64,000 bases of DNA from Nodosilinea sp. LEGE 06152 (lineage in GTDB: Bacteria > Cyanobacteriota > Cyanobacteriia > Phormidesmidales > Phormidesmidaceae), in contig NZ_JADEWR010000027.1 of the NCBI RefSeq assembly GCF_015207525.1, forward strand, positions 24,477 through 88,476. Reading direction: 5' to 3'. A program made the translations under genes and the position numbers. Positions 8,149 to 16,419 of this stretch are shown piece after piece; positions within the stretch are counted from its first letter, which is position 1, and each line of letters begins with the position of its first letter. A model generated the notes under the pieces. That model was not told the DNA's origin. It made no database searches and saw only the letters and a list, made by a program, of their open reading frames with translations.

Positions 8149-8817
8149 TTACAGGATTTCGGCTTCAGTGTTCATCACAAAAGGACCATAGCGCACCACA
8201 GGTTCATTCAGCGGCACTCCAGCAATCAGCAATAGATCAAGGGGCTGGGTGGCATCCGCAGGATTGGCGATCGCCACTTTCTCACCATCAGGTGCAAAAA
8301 TCACCATTTGCCCATCCTCACCCCGTTCCTGCTCAGTACCAAACAAACCAGACCCATCGAGGACATAGGTAAAGGCGTTGTACTTTTTCGGCACCGATTG
8401 AGCAATGCTTGCTCCCGCCTGTAGCGTGAAGTGCAGGTAGATAATCAGGGTGCGGGTTTCAATCACCGCTTTCGCCCCCAACGCTTTTTCCGCAATCACG
8501 CGCACCGTCACGGACCCATCCTTGGTCTGAGCTACCGGAATCTGCGCTGATGGAATTTCCTGATAGCGAGGAGCAATCATCTTGTCTCGCTGCGGCAAGT
8601 TGACCCACAGTTGAATGCCGTGCAGTCGCCCACCCGTGCGGGTAAACTCAGCTTCTGGCAATTCGGGATGCACTACGCCTGCCCCAGCGGTCATCCACTC
8701 CACATCACTGGGATTGAGCAGTCCGGCATGACCGACCGAGCCCTTGTGTTCCAGCCGTCCATCCAGGACGTAGCTGACGGTTTCGGTTTGACAGCATTCG
8801 AGAGAGCGATCGCTCAA
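8149..8817 (-). CDS. Pirin-family protein, truncated at both ends
   Basis: 222 codons from a TTG at 8817; no ATG is available in frame. The bicupin pirin fold is clear from TETVSYVLDGRLEHKGSVGH onward, with MTAGAGVVHPELP, LHGIQLWVNLP and the second cupin ending YGPFVMNTEAEIL. The first ~55 residues of a normal pirin, including the PxHPH metal-binding histidines, are missing. The end is replaced by an LLM tail in the same strand. Immediately upstream, in another frame, a strong ribosome site drives an azoreductase leader (8800-8854). Pirins can act as quercetinases or regulators. This copy is probably non-functional. Confidence 0.7.
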   Translation of the reverse strand: MSDRSLECCQTETVSYVLDGRLEHKGSVGHAGLLNPSDVEWMTAGAGVVHPELPEAEFTRTGGRLHGIQLWVNLPQRDKMIAPRYQEIPSAQIPVAQTKDGSVTVRVIAEKALGAKAVIETRTLIIYLHFTLQAGASIAQSVPKKYNAFTYVLDGSGLFGTEQERGEDGQMVIFAPDGEKVAIANPADATQPLDLLLIAGVPLNEPVVRYGPFVMNTEAEIL

Positions 8818-8854
8818 TGCCCGAACTGGAGTCGATGTGTAGGATATAGGACAT
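8800..8854 (-). pseudogene. FMN azoreductase N-terminal leader fused ahead of pirin
   Basis: ATG at 8854 with GGAGG upstream reads MSYILHIDSSSGIERSLS, the start of an azoreductase (compare MTHILHLDASPRGDRSIS of the intact gene at 32972). The frame then runs into the pirin body in the wrong frame. It is a relic 5' end. Confidence 0.7.
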
Positions 8855-8937
8855 GATCATCCTCCGTGTTTGTTGGTTAGCGAATAGGTAATTGAGTTCG
8901 TTTTAGGTGAAAGCGATGCCTAGCTGAAGAAAATCTT

Positions 8938-9891
8938 TTACGCATTCTCTATGATTAGCTTCCGAGTCAAACCAGGCTTTTCATGCAGCCTGTGTGCTTC
9001 TGCCGTTTGAGCTAATGAGAATGTCTGCTCAATTCGAGGAGATAAAATACCAAGATTCAACCATTCAACTAGCTTAGACAAGTCAGCTTGATTGGGTTTA
9101 TTTTCTACCACGATTGGTTTGATGACTCGATCTTCAGTGTAAGGACCTCCTGGCTTCCACCATTCTGGAAGTACGGTTGTATAAGCTCCACCATTCTTCA
9201 CGGCACTGAAAGTCTGATGGGCAATGTCTGCTCCAACCAGATCGATCGCCCCATCAACGCCTTCAGGTACTACTTCACGAACAGCATTGTTCAAGCTTTG
9301 GTCAACTGGAACCGCCCATTCAACCCCTTGGGTACGTGCTTCTTCTACTAAGTGAGGTGATACAGGGGAAATCACTTTTAATCCTAGCTGCCGTGCTATC
9401 TGACTAGCAAAGCCGCCCACTGCACCCAGTGGATTATTAATCAGAATCAGTTGTCCAGGTGATAGCGAGAGGGCTTTAACGGCTTGAAGAGCTGTAATAC
9501 CGGCTAGAGGAATGGCAGCGGCAGTTACAAAGTTGATGGTTTCAGGCAGTTTTACAATCTGTGTTGACGGAACCGCAACGAGTTCTGCATGAGTACCTCT
9601 GCCGCTGGAAGGCTGCTCTGAAATCAGTACGACGCGATCGCCTCTAACAAAATCAGTCACACCATCTCCTACATCTTCAACAATTCCTGCGGCATCCCAC
9701 CCCAAAATCATGGGAAAACGATGTGGTTCACTTGATAAAATACGCCCTTGTCGAACGCCAATATCAACAGGGTTCACGCTGGATGCATAGACTCGTACCA
9801 ATACTTCGTTAGTACCAGGTACTGGATCAGGCATTTCAGTCAGATATAGAACATCAGGTGTTCCATAATGGTCAAGAACAATAGCTTTCAT
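8938..9891 (-). CDS. Quinone-oxidoreductase-like alcohol dehydrogenase (MDR superfamily)
   Basis: 317 residues. The GroES-like N-terminal half (MKAIVLDHYGTPDVL, SVNPVDIGVRQGR, GWDAAGIVEDVG) is followed by a Rossmann domain with INNPLGAVGGFASQIAR, a variant of the AxxGxxG NADPH loop. Zinc ligands are absent, as in zeta-crystallin/quinone reductase members, so a zinc-independent NADPH reductase acting on quinones or enones is expected. The C-terminus ends in HEKPGLTRKLII. It is intact and sits among other stress oxidoreductases. Confidence 0.85.
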   Translation of the reverse strand: MKAIVLDHYGTPDVLYLTEMPDPVPGTNEVLVRVYASSVNPVDIGVRQGRILSSEPHRFPMILGWDAAGIVEDVGDGVTDFVRGDRVVLISEQPSSGRGTHAELVAVPSTQIVKLPETINFVTAAAIPLAGITALQAVKALSLSPGQLILINNPLGAVGGFASQIARQLGLKVISPVSPHLVEEARTQGVEWAVPVDQSLNNAVREVVPEGVDGAIDLVGADIAHQTFSAVKNGGAYTTVLPEWWKPGGPYTEDRVIKPIVVENKPNQADLSKLVEWLNLGILSPRIEQTFSLAQTAEAHRLHEKPGLTRKLIIENA

Positions 9892-10034
9892 TGCTTTTTT
9901 AGGAATGAGGTGAACGAAGCTTGAGGTAGATAAATACTGACCGTTGAGAGTTGCTTGTTTGTGATGCAGAGTTTATCTGCGGTGGATGATAGACAATGCT
10001 ATTGGGGAGAAAGGGTTTTAGCAACTCGCCAAGG

Positions 10035-10151
10035 TCACCAGAACTTCGCGCCGCTCATGGCGGCCATGAACGCCATCGGGTTCCAGTATTCGCGGTAGTT
10101 GACAATCAATCCATTCTTGAAAGTCATAAACGTGGCGTAGCTCACTTCATA
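10035..10151 (-). pseudogene. SnoaL/PhzA-like C-terminal remnant
   Basis: The minus strand reads YEVSYATFMTFKNGLIVNYR, then EYWNPMAFMAAMSG and AKFW before a stop at 10035. This matches the C-terminal strand and helix of SnoaL-like proteins. The upstream part is not in frame. Confidence 0.6.
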
Positions 10152-10342
10152 GGGTATGGTTCAGTCCGGTTGTGTTGCTGTCGCTGATCGGGTGCTCCGC
10201 TCAAGCCACCCATGCAGGTATTCATCACATAGGGACCAACGCCCAGCGGCTTCACAGTCGTGAAACCCGATGCGCTTATGGCCCGCAGCCAGGGCCATAA
10301 GCGATGAAGTTTCGATGCTCGTCGGAGACTTCTTCTGCGCGA
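10152..10342. other. Degenerate intergenic stretch with an unassigned coding relic
   Basis: One minus-strand frame gives VKPLGVGPYVMNT followed by unrelated residues, and another short segment GPYVMNT resembles a pirin C-terminus (YGPFVMNT). No intact gene is possible. It looks like another mixture of broken gene ends. Confidence 0.35.
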
Positions 10343-11032
10343 TCAGATCTTGATGAAGTTGTGCGCAGCCAATGAACCAAACGGCAAAGACGCAATCGTG
10401 CCGCCAGCTTCCAGAGTGCCTAGATCTACAGGGAAGAAACCCGTGCCGTCAATGATTTTTCGCACTTGGGTTTTGGCATCGACGTCGTCACCTGAGTAGA
10501 ACAGCACCCGCTGTCCACCAGATACTTTAGGCTCCTGCAATAGGTTCACCTCCAGATGATTAAAGGCTTTCACTACGCGTGCACCCGGTACGTATTGCTT
10601 GAACACCTCGCTGGAGAACTTGCCGCCTAGATCAACAGCCCTAATACCGTAGGCTGCCAGCGGATTTCTGGGGTCTTTGGCATCAGGTGAATCGGGGTCG
10701 AGGAATTCAACTGAGTTGGTGCTGTCAATAACGATGCGACCATTCCATGCAGGCAGGGCACTAAATACCTTCTCTGCATCGACCCAGCGCACAGCCGCAA
10801 TGACGATGTCGGCGCTGGCGGCTTCGGCAACAGTGCCAGCCTTTATGGAGGGGCCCACTTCGGCCACAAAGTCAGCCAGCGATTCCGGTCCGCGTCTGTT
10901 GGCTATGGTGGCTGCAATGCCATTTTTTGCCAACATGCGCGCTAGGTTCGAGCCGAGGGCTCCTGAACCAATAATTCCGATACTCATATCGATGTTTGCA
11001 GAGTTTTCTTGACCAAGGGTACTGTCAGACAT
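10343..11032 (-). CDS. NADPH-dependent F420-reductase-like / NAD(P)-binding oxidoreductase
   Basis: 229 residues from ATG 11032 (GGAG-type ribosome site upstream). The real domain starts with SIGIIGSGALGSNLA, a GxGxxG Rossmann motif, then NRRGPESL, IAAVRW and VVKAFNH as in F420-dependent NADP oxidoreductases and their NADP-only relatives. The first 15 residues, MSDSTLGQENSANID, are not part of that fold. They match the N-terminus of the alpha/beta hydrolase at 38956 (VTVGQENSATID), so this gene has a borrowed leader. Cofactor F420 use in a cyanobacterium is uncertain. Confidence 0.8.
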   Translation of the reverse strand: MSDSTLGQENSANIDMSIGIIGSGALGSNLARMLAKNGIAATIANRRGPESLADFVAEVGPSIKAGTVAEAASADIVIAAVRWVDAEKVFSALPAWNGRIVIDSTNSVEFLDPDSPDAKDPRNPLAAYGIRAVDLGGKFSSEVFKQYVPGARVVKAFNHLEVNLLQEPKVSGGQRVLFYSGDDVDAKTQVRKIIDGTGFFPVDLGTLEAGGTIASLPFGSLAAHNFIKI

Positions 11033-11075
11033 GGGAGGTTTCTCCTTTGTAAATCGATTTAGCAATTACTATTTT

Positions 11076-12098
11076 TCAATTGTTTAAGAGTGGCGACATT
11101 TGCGTGCCAATCAGTTCAATGGAGCGCATCAGTTGAGCGTGATTCATCTGCGCGTTGTCCATTTGAAACGTTACCCTCGAAATGCCGCCGAGCGATTCGC
11201 TGTGACGGCGAATTTTCTCCGCCACTTCTTCGGGACTGCCAACCAATAACGCGCCGGTCGCACTGCGCTGCGCGTCAAAAGCAGCGCGCGTAACCGGCGG
11301 CCAGCCTCTCTCTTTGCCGATTTTAGTGAAGGTTTCGGCGTAGCCCGGAAAGAACTCTTCAACGGCTTGCTCGGTCGTATCGGCGACGTAACCGATTGAA
11401 TGCAATGAAACTTTCAATGTTTCGGGCGCGTGTCCGGCGTACTCTCCGGCATTGCGGTATAAATCTATGAGCGGGCGAAAGCGGTGCGTTTCGCCGCCGA
11501 TAATGGCGACTACGAGCGGCAGTCCAAGCATTCCGGCGCGGCGGAAGGATTGCGGCGTACCGCCGACCCCGAGCCAGATGGGAAACGGCTTTTGCAGCGG
11601 ACGCGGATAAATTGCCTGGTTTTCTAGCGCGGGGCGAAATTTGCCCGACCAATCAACCGTTTCGTTGTCCCGAATTTTGAGCAAGAGTTCGAGCTTTTCA
11701 GCGAAAATCTCGTCGTAATCGCCGAGACTAAATCCGAATAGCGGAAAGGCTTCGGTGAACGAGCCGCGCCCGACCACCATTTCGGCGCGACCTTTTGAAA
11801 TCAAATCGAGCGTGGCGAATTGTTGAAACACGCGCACCGGGTCAGCCGCGCTCAGCACCGTAACCGCGCTGGTTAGACGGATGCGCTCGGTGCGTGCGGC
11901 AGCAGCGGCGAGAATAACCGCGTTTGCCGAATCTAAAAATTCATGCCGATGATGCTCGCCGATACCGAAGATATCCAAGCCGGAACGATCCGCCTGCTCT
12001 ATTCTCTCCAGCAGTTCGGCGACAGACTGCGCGGCATCTGCTGCTTCACCATTTTCACTCGTTCCAACCGAGGCAAAACTGTCGATTCCAACTTCCAT
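11076..12098 (-). CDS. LLM-class flavin-dependent oxidoreductase
   Basis: About 340 residues from the ATG giving MEVGIDSFAS; an in-frame extension to 12173 has no family support. A TIM-barrel luciferase-like monooxygenase: FGIGEHHRHEF, SAVTVLSAADPVRVFQQFATLD, GRGSFTEAF and a C-terminal GSPEEVAEKIRRHSE. It would use reduced FMN; the substrate is unknown. It is adjacent (43 bp) to the F420-like gene, which fits a flavin-reductase/monooxygenase pair. A duplicated copy of its last 40 codons is at 8029-8148. Confidence 0.85.
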   Translation of the reverse strand: MEVGIDSFASVGTSENGEAADAAQSVAELLERIEQADRSGLDIFGIGEHHRHEFLDSANAVILAAAAARTERIRLTSAVTVLSAADPVRVFQQFATLDLISKGRAEMVVGRGSFTEAFPLFGFSLGDYDEIFAEKLELLLKIRDNETVDWSGKFRPALENQAIYPRPLQKPFPIWLGVGGTPQSFRRAGMLGLPLVVAIIGGETHRFRPLIDLYRNAGEYAGHAPETLKVSLHSIGYVADTTEQAVEEFFPGYAETFTKIGKERGWPPVTRAAFDAQRSATGALLVGSPEEVAEKIRRHSESLGGISRVTFQMDNAQMNHAQLMRSIELIGTQMSPLLNN

Positions 12099-12189
12099 GT
12101 CATTTCCCATGCGTTTTGCGAATGAAACTATATTTGGGACAATTCCTGTGGGATAGCCGTCCCGGCTGTTCAATCTCCAGCAATCGCGA

Positions 12190-13086
12190 TCACTGGATGC
12201 GCTGAATCGAGCTGATGTTGTCTTGCAAGCCTAGACCGCTCAGGTCGCTGTAGCTGCCGGTGCCTAGGGTACGGCAGTTGCCTCGGTAGCGGACGTCTGA
12301 ACACAGTCGCCAGGTGCCGCTTTGAATGCGCACCGAGGAGATCTGATCGTTAAGCCCCCGAGGGATCAGGTTGTAGATTGAGTCAGAGACCGTGATGCTG
12401 CTACCACCGTAGTTAACGTCGAGGTACACCGTGATCAAGCTACCGCTAGACCCACTGCTGCCCGAGCTATCGCTGCTGACTAGCTGCATTGAGCTGATGG
12501 TGTCTTGCAGCCCCAGGGCGCTGAGGTTGCTGTAGCTGCCGGGACCTAAGGTTTGGCACCTGCCCCGGTAGTTTACGTCGGCGCACAGCTGCCAGTTGCC
12601 ACCATCGATTTGGATCGACGAAATGGTGTCGTTGAGCCCACGGGGGATGAGATTGTTAATGGAAGTAGTAAAGACGGTATTGTTACCGCTAAAGCCAGGG
12701 TCTGAATAGACGGTAATGCGGGGGCTAGCGCCGCCACCGACCGACGGCGTAGTGGTGGTCTCGGGCTGCATGGAGGTAATGGCATTGGCTAGCCCAAAGG
12801 AACCCAACGACGAGTAGTTGCCCGGGCTAAAGGTTGTGCAGTTGCCTCGGGAGCCAAAGTCAGAGCAGACTTGCCAGGTGCCCGAGACCACAACCATTGA
12901 TTCGGCGCGATCGTTAAAGCCCTGGTTGTTTAAGTCACGCACCCCAAAGGAAAACGATCGCTGTTCACCACTAAAGTCAGGCCCGTCAAATAGAATAATT
13001 TGGGTCGTTTGGGCGATCGCGCCGGGCTGAGCCAATAGGGCACCCAGTATGCCAACCACTATCCACAGCCAAAATGTTTTTTTCAT
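12190..13086 (-). CDS. Secreted beta/gamma-crystallin-like protein, three repeats
   Basis: 298 residues from MKKTFWLW. A signal peptide (hydrophobic core to about residue 26) is followed by three crystallin-type units of about 85 residues, each with I/YxDxxFxG, a NxxIPRGLND-ISS turn and a GxWxxCxDxxxRGxC segment. Ser/Gly-rich linkers separate them. The repeated Asn/Asp-Ser positions suggest calcium binding, and paired cysteines suggest disulphides, consistent with export. Exact role unknown; peptidase-inhibitor I36-like relatives also share this shape. Codon use is like the core genome. Confidence 0.75.
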   Translation of the reverse strand: MKKTFWLWIVVGILGALLAQPGAIAQTTQIILFDGPDFSGEQRSFSFGVRDLNNQGFNDRAESMVVVSGTWQVCSDFGSRGNCTTFSPGNYSSLGSFGLANAITSMQPETTTTPSVGGGASPRITVYSDPGFSGNNTVFTTSINNLIPRGLNDTISSIQIDGGNWQLCADVNYRGRCQTLGPGSYSNLSALGLQDTISSMQLVSSDSSGSSGSSGSLITVYLDVNYGGSSITVSDSIYNLIPRGLNDQISSVRIQSGTWRLCSDVRYRGNCRTLGTGSYSDLSGLGLQDNISSIQRIQ

Positions 13087-13313
13087 ACTTGTATTTATCA
13101 ACACTCCGAACAGTTTTTGGGAGCCAACGGCAGAATGGGAGTTTCAGCCCTCTTCCACAGTGGTTTAGTCAACGAGAGATCAGGGGTTTCAGCGCTTGCC
13201 CAGACAAATGTCCGGACTATTGATGAAATAGACTTAATCCGAAATAGTAGAAAGCCTTGCTGTACGAGTTAAGTGTGGCTGTTCTCTCGCCCAGCAAAGA
13301 CGCCTAACCATCG

Positions 13314-14213
13314 TCAACTCAGAGGGGTCACGCTAATATCGCGATCTGAATCATCAGGGAGCGGAATGAATTCAGTTTCATCGGGAACTGCCGGGAAGCG
13401 GCGGTCTTGCCAATCTCGTTTTGCCTGCTCGATACGCGCTGAGCGGCTCGACACAAAGTTCCAGTACTTTGTGCGATCGCCCACGGGTGCCCCGCCGATA
13501 ATCATTGCTTTTGCCTCAGCCTCCGCCCGGATATCTACTGATTCATCCGGCGTTAAAACGGCTAAACGATATGGCTCTAACGGCTCTCCATTGACGAACA
13601 GGCCGGATGTGACGCTATAAACGGCCCTTTCTAAACCTTCTATTGGCTCTAGCTGAAATTCACTACCCTTTGTGAAAACGAGCGCTAGATAAAGAGTAGC
13701 CGAGTAGGTTTTGACGGGTGATTGGTGAGACTGGTAGCTACCGGCGATCAAGGTCGCGCTGGTGCCTGTTTGAGTCCACCTCGGCAAATCAGTCGCCGGA
13801 TAATGTGAAAAGCTGGGTTCAACTTCTTCAGCGGTTTCGGGAAGGGCAACCCAGGTCTGAATGCCATGAAGAGTAGATTCTTTCTCTCTAAAGCTCTCGG
13901 GCGATCGCTCAGAATGAACAATACCTTTGCCCGCTGTCATCCAGTTCACCTCGCCCGGAAAGATCTCTTGTACTGTGCCTAGACTATCTCTATGCAGAAG
14001 GCTTCCCTCAAACAAATAGGTAACCGTCGCTAAGTTGATATGTGGATGAGGTCTAACATCGACGCCTTTTCCAGGCGGGAAAATAGATGGGCCTAAGTGA
14101 TCAAAGAAGATGAAAGGGCCAACCATTTTTAGGGTTTCACTCGGTAAGATGCGCTGTACGCTGAATCCACCTAGGTCGTGCTTTTCAGGCGTGATTAATT
14201 GCTGAATACTCAT
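13314..14213 (-). CDS. Pirin-family protein
   Basis: 299 residues from MSIQQLITPEKHDLGGFSV; an upstream in-frame TTG and ATG exist. It is a complete bicupin. The N-terminal metal site is suggested by RPHPHINLATVTYLFEG and later MTAGKGIVHSERS (His, His, His, Glu). The second cupin ends with PVGDRTKYWNFVSS. The family includes quercetin dioxygenase-like enzymes and redox-responsive regulators. It follows an AraC pseudogene with copy 2 of the upstream element about 100 bp before the start, so AraC control is plausible. A truncated second pirin lies at 8149. Confidence 0.88.
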   Translation of the reverse strand: MSIQQLITPEKHDLGGFSVQRILPSETLKMVGPFIFFDHLGPSIFPPGKGVDVRPHPHINLATVTYLFEGSLLHRDSLGTVQEIFPGEVNWMTAGKGIVHSERSPESFREKESTLHGIQTWVALPETAEEVEPSFSHYPATDLPRWTQTGTSATLIAGSYQSHQSPVKTYSATLYLALVFTKGSEFQLEPIEGLERAVYSVTSGLFVNGEPLEPYRLAVLTPDESVDIRAEAEAKAMIIGGAPVGDRTKYWNFVSSRSARIEQAKRDWQDRRFPAVPDETEFIPLPDDSDRDISVTPLS

Positions 14214-14313
14214 TTTTGTAGGATCCATTCTTAGTTGACGTTGTGGACAAAGGTACAATCTTAATTCTGTTGCTGCCTCAGACTTTTGCCTAACTTAACT
14301 TCAATGTAATGAG

Positions 14314-14348
14314 TTCCAAGGCTCGATTTCTTTCAGATTCCTATGGTG
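14314..14348 (-). promoter_or_regulatory. Conserved upstream element, copy 2
   Basis: Minus-strand AGGAATCTGAAAGAAA then TTGGAAC, placed between the AraC pseudogene and the pirin start. Same layout as copies at 7761, 20019, 20347, 22203 and 39852. Confidence 0.5.
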
Positions 14349-14445
14349 CTAACGAATCTGCTTGAGGGTCTTTCCTGTGGAGCGCTTGAAGTGCTGCGTC
14401 AAATGGCTTTGACTAAAGAAGCCAACTTGTAGGGCAATGTCTGCG

Positions 14446-14470
14446 TTGGCGTGGCCTGTGCGTAGCACGT
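14446..14470. repeat. 25 bp small dispersed repeat in AraC pseudogene
   Basis: Insert ttggcgtggcctgt...cacgt splits GCG|ATCGC at the same codon position as the 7892-7916 insert in the other AraC pseudogene, with the same length but different sequence. Confidence 0.6.
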
Positions 14471-14634
14471 ATCGCCAAATCTGTTTTCGATAATATCAAT
14501 TTCGACTGTTACACGCGCTGTTGCATCACGTACTGACAAGGAGACATTCCCATTGCTTGCTTAAACAAACTCGCAAAGTAAGTCGGGCTAATATTGATTA
14601 CTTCTGCAAGCTCAGTCAGTGACAAATCTCGATC

Positions 14635-14658
14635 GCGTAGCGTCAGCTCTGCCGAATC
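14635..14658. repeat. 24 bp small dispersed repeat in AraC pseudogene
   Basis: Insert gcgtagcgtcagctct...aatc follows CGATC and adds eight codons (about SAELTLRD) relative to the intact AraC gene at 23645. The start GCGTAGCG is typical of cyanobacterial small repeats. Confidence 0.5.
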
Positions 14659-14844
14659 AGGGTGAGTACGAACATAGCCAAGTACTTGCTGTAATCGAGC
14701 GTGCGTTAAGCCTTTGCGCTTGGCTTCAAGGGTTGGCGTTGTAATGGTTTAGCATAGTTCAAAGATTGAAAACTTGCTCAACAAAACAGACAAAAGCTAG
14801 TTATTGCGCACTCGATCACTGCAATATTTTGCATTGCCGATCGA

Positions 14845-15597
14845 CTACTGCGCTGCATACCCACCATCTACCATCAATGTTGTACCTGTTGTGAACGATG
14901 CCAGGTCAGACGATAAAAACAGGACTGTATTTGCAACTTCAAGCGGTGTTCCAACTCGTCCGATCGGGTGAAGTCCTGTCAAGTAAGCTTTGGCATCATC
15001 TGTAACTGCATCAAACATATCTGTTTGGATTGCCCCTGGTGCCACGCTATTGATGCGAATACCCGCTTTGGCATATTGGAGCGCAGCAGCTTTGGTTAAG
15101 CCTACTACCGCATGTTTACTCGCGGTGTAGAGGGGTATGTTAGGCAGTGCAACGACTCCAACCACAGATGCCATATTGACGATCGCACCACTTCCCTGTT
15201 TCAACATCTGAGCAATTTCATATTTCATCGACAACCAAACGCCTTTGACATTGACGTTCATCGTGCGGTCATATTCCGCTTCTGTTTGCTCAATCAATGA
15301 GGGATTTTCGCCGCCCATTCCTGCATTATTAAAGGCAATATCCAACCGACCAAAAACGCCAACCGCTTTATCAACCATTGCTTCAACATCGGCTTCTTTC
15401 GTGACATCTGCTTGCACAAAAATAGCCTCTCCACCAGCTTCCTTGATCAATCGAACCGTTTCTTCACCTTCATCCATGCGACGACCTACCACCACCACCT
15501 TTGCTTGTTGTTGGGCATAAGCGATCGCGGTTGCACGACCAATTCCTGAAGTTCCGCCAGTGACAAGCGCGACTTTTCCTGAAAGTTTTTGTGACAT
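14845..15597 (-). CDS. SDR-family NAD(P)-dependent oxidoreductase (copy 2)
   Basis: 250 residues. TGGTSGIG near residue 13, FNNAG, and YTASK with the catalytic Tyr/Lys near 157-161 are all present. It differs from copies 1 and 3 mainly at the N-terminus (MSQKLSGKVAL), by two missing residues (DDAKAYLT) and by MASVVGVVALPNI before the active site. Likely function: reduction of a small carbonyl compound with NAD(P)H. The same MSQKLS leader starts the unrelated RidA protein at 16282. Followed by an AraC pseudogene. Confidence 0.9.
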   Translation of the reverse strand: MSQKLSGKVALVTGGTSGIGRATAIAYAQQQAKVVVVGRRMDEGEETVRLIKEAGGEAIFVQADVTKEADVEAMVDKAVGVFGRLDIAFNNAGMGGENPSLIEQTEAEYDRTMNVNVKGVWLSMKYEIAQMLKQGSGAIVNMASVVGVVALPNIPLYTASKHAVVGLTKAAALQYAKAGIRINSVAPGAIQTDMFDAVTDDAKAYLTGLHPIGRVGTPLEVANTVLFLSSDLASFTTGTTLMVDGGYAAQ

Positions 15598-15844
15598 AAT
15601 GTTCTACTGGATACGTGATTACTAATGTGATCGTCAAATCGGCAATTTACTTACCAGTAAGCCCGCGAATTGCTTCGCCCTGATGACAATGCTGGGTCGG
15701 TCGAGTGCAGTGTCGGATTGTCCCGTCGCCCGCTCCGCCTGATGAATTCAGCCTGGAATAAGTAGGTGCGCCTAATTAAACGTAGTCCTGGATCGCTGTA
15801 AGCCTTGCTGTACCGTGGCCAACATGCCGATGAATTAGGTCTAC
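15598..15844. other. Intergenic, no gene recognised
   Basis: No supported gene. A minus-strand run ending HQGEAIRGLTGK and a stop may be a relic end of some gene, but I cannot assign it. Confidence 0.4.
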
Positions 15845-16282
15845 CTACTTACGGGCGATGACCTTGATCTCGAAGTCGAACCCCCCGAGCCAGTTGACGC
15901 CGATCGCCGTCCAATTCGGATAAGGCGCTTCCGGGAAGACTTCGCTTTTAACGGTCATGACCGTGCCAAACTGATTCTCGGGATTGGTATGAAAGGTCGT
16001 CACGTCGACGATATCGTCAAGCCCGCATCCACCCGCTTGCAGGGTCGCCTCGAGATTGGAGAATGCCAGGCGAACCTGAGCCTCAAAGTCCGGCTCGGGC
16101 GAGCCATCGCTGCGACTGCCGACCTGGCCGGACACAAACAGGAGGTCACCTGATCTGATCGCTGCGGAATAGGTTTGTGACGTGTAGAGGTCATGCCGAC
16201 CGGCGGGGAAAACGGCGTCACGCTGGGCCATGTGGAATGCTCCTGTTGTGGGTCGCTGAAAATCTGAGAGTTTTTGTGACAT
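15845..16282 (-). CDS. RidA/YjgF/YER057c/UK114-family protein with borrowed leader
   Basis: 145 residues from ATG 16282, which has AGGA upstream. The RidA fold starts at MAQRDAVFPAGRHDLYTSQ and contains SGDLLFVSGQVGS, a long helix LAFSNLEATLQAGG and TTFHTNPE. The family hydrolyses reactive enamine/imine intermediates, though subfamilies differ and the arginine contacting substrate carboxylates is not clear here. The first 17 residues, MSQKLSDFQRPTTGAFH, copy the leader of the SDR gene at 14845. A further upstream open stretch (MPYVFRKLDQEN) resembles the alpha/beta-hydrolase leader. The body appears to have been placed behind foreign starts. Confidence 0.82.
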   Translation of the reverse strand: MSQKLSDFQRPTTGAFHMAQRDAVFPAGRHDLYTSQTYSAAIRSGDLLFVSGQVGSRSDGSPEPDFEAQVRLAFSNLEATLQAGGCGLDDIVDVTTFHTNPENQFGTVMTVKSEVFPEAPYPNWTAIGVNWLGGFDFEIKVIARK

Positions 16283-16419
16283 GGTGTTTTCCTGGTCGAG
16301 TTTACGGAAAACGTAAGGCATGGTGATTAAGGCTTATACGTCAATCAGGCATTCTTGTGACTGTTCATCCAAGTACGAAAGTGGAATGGATGATTGCGTT
16401 TAGATGTGCGCGATAACCT

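Larger units (their letters stand above)
14350..14755 (-). pseudogene. AraC-family regulator (HTH-only type), disrupted
   Basis: Minus-strand reading recovers GLTHARLQQVLGYVRTHPD, LSLTELAEVINISPTYFASL, QAMGMSPCQYVMQQRV then a stop, and later ALQVGFFSQSHLTQHF and TLKQIR. It is colinear with the intact AraC protein at 23645-24001. Disruptions: a nonsense codon after QQRV, a 24 bp in-frame insert at 14635-14658 and a 25 bp insert at 14446-14470 in the HIP1 site. It lies between an SDR gene and a pirin gene. Confidence 0.8.
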
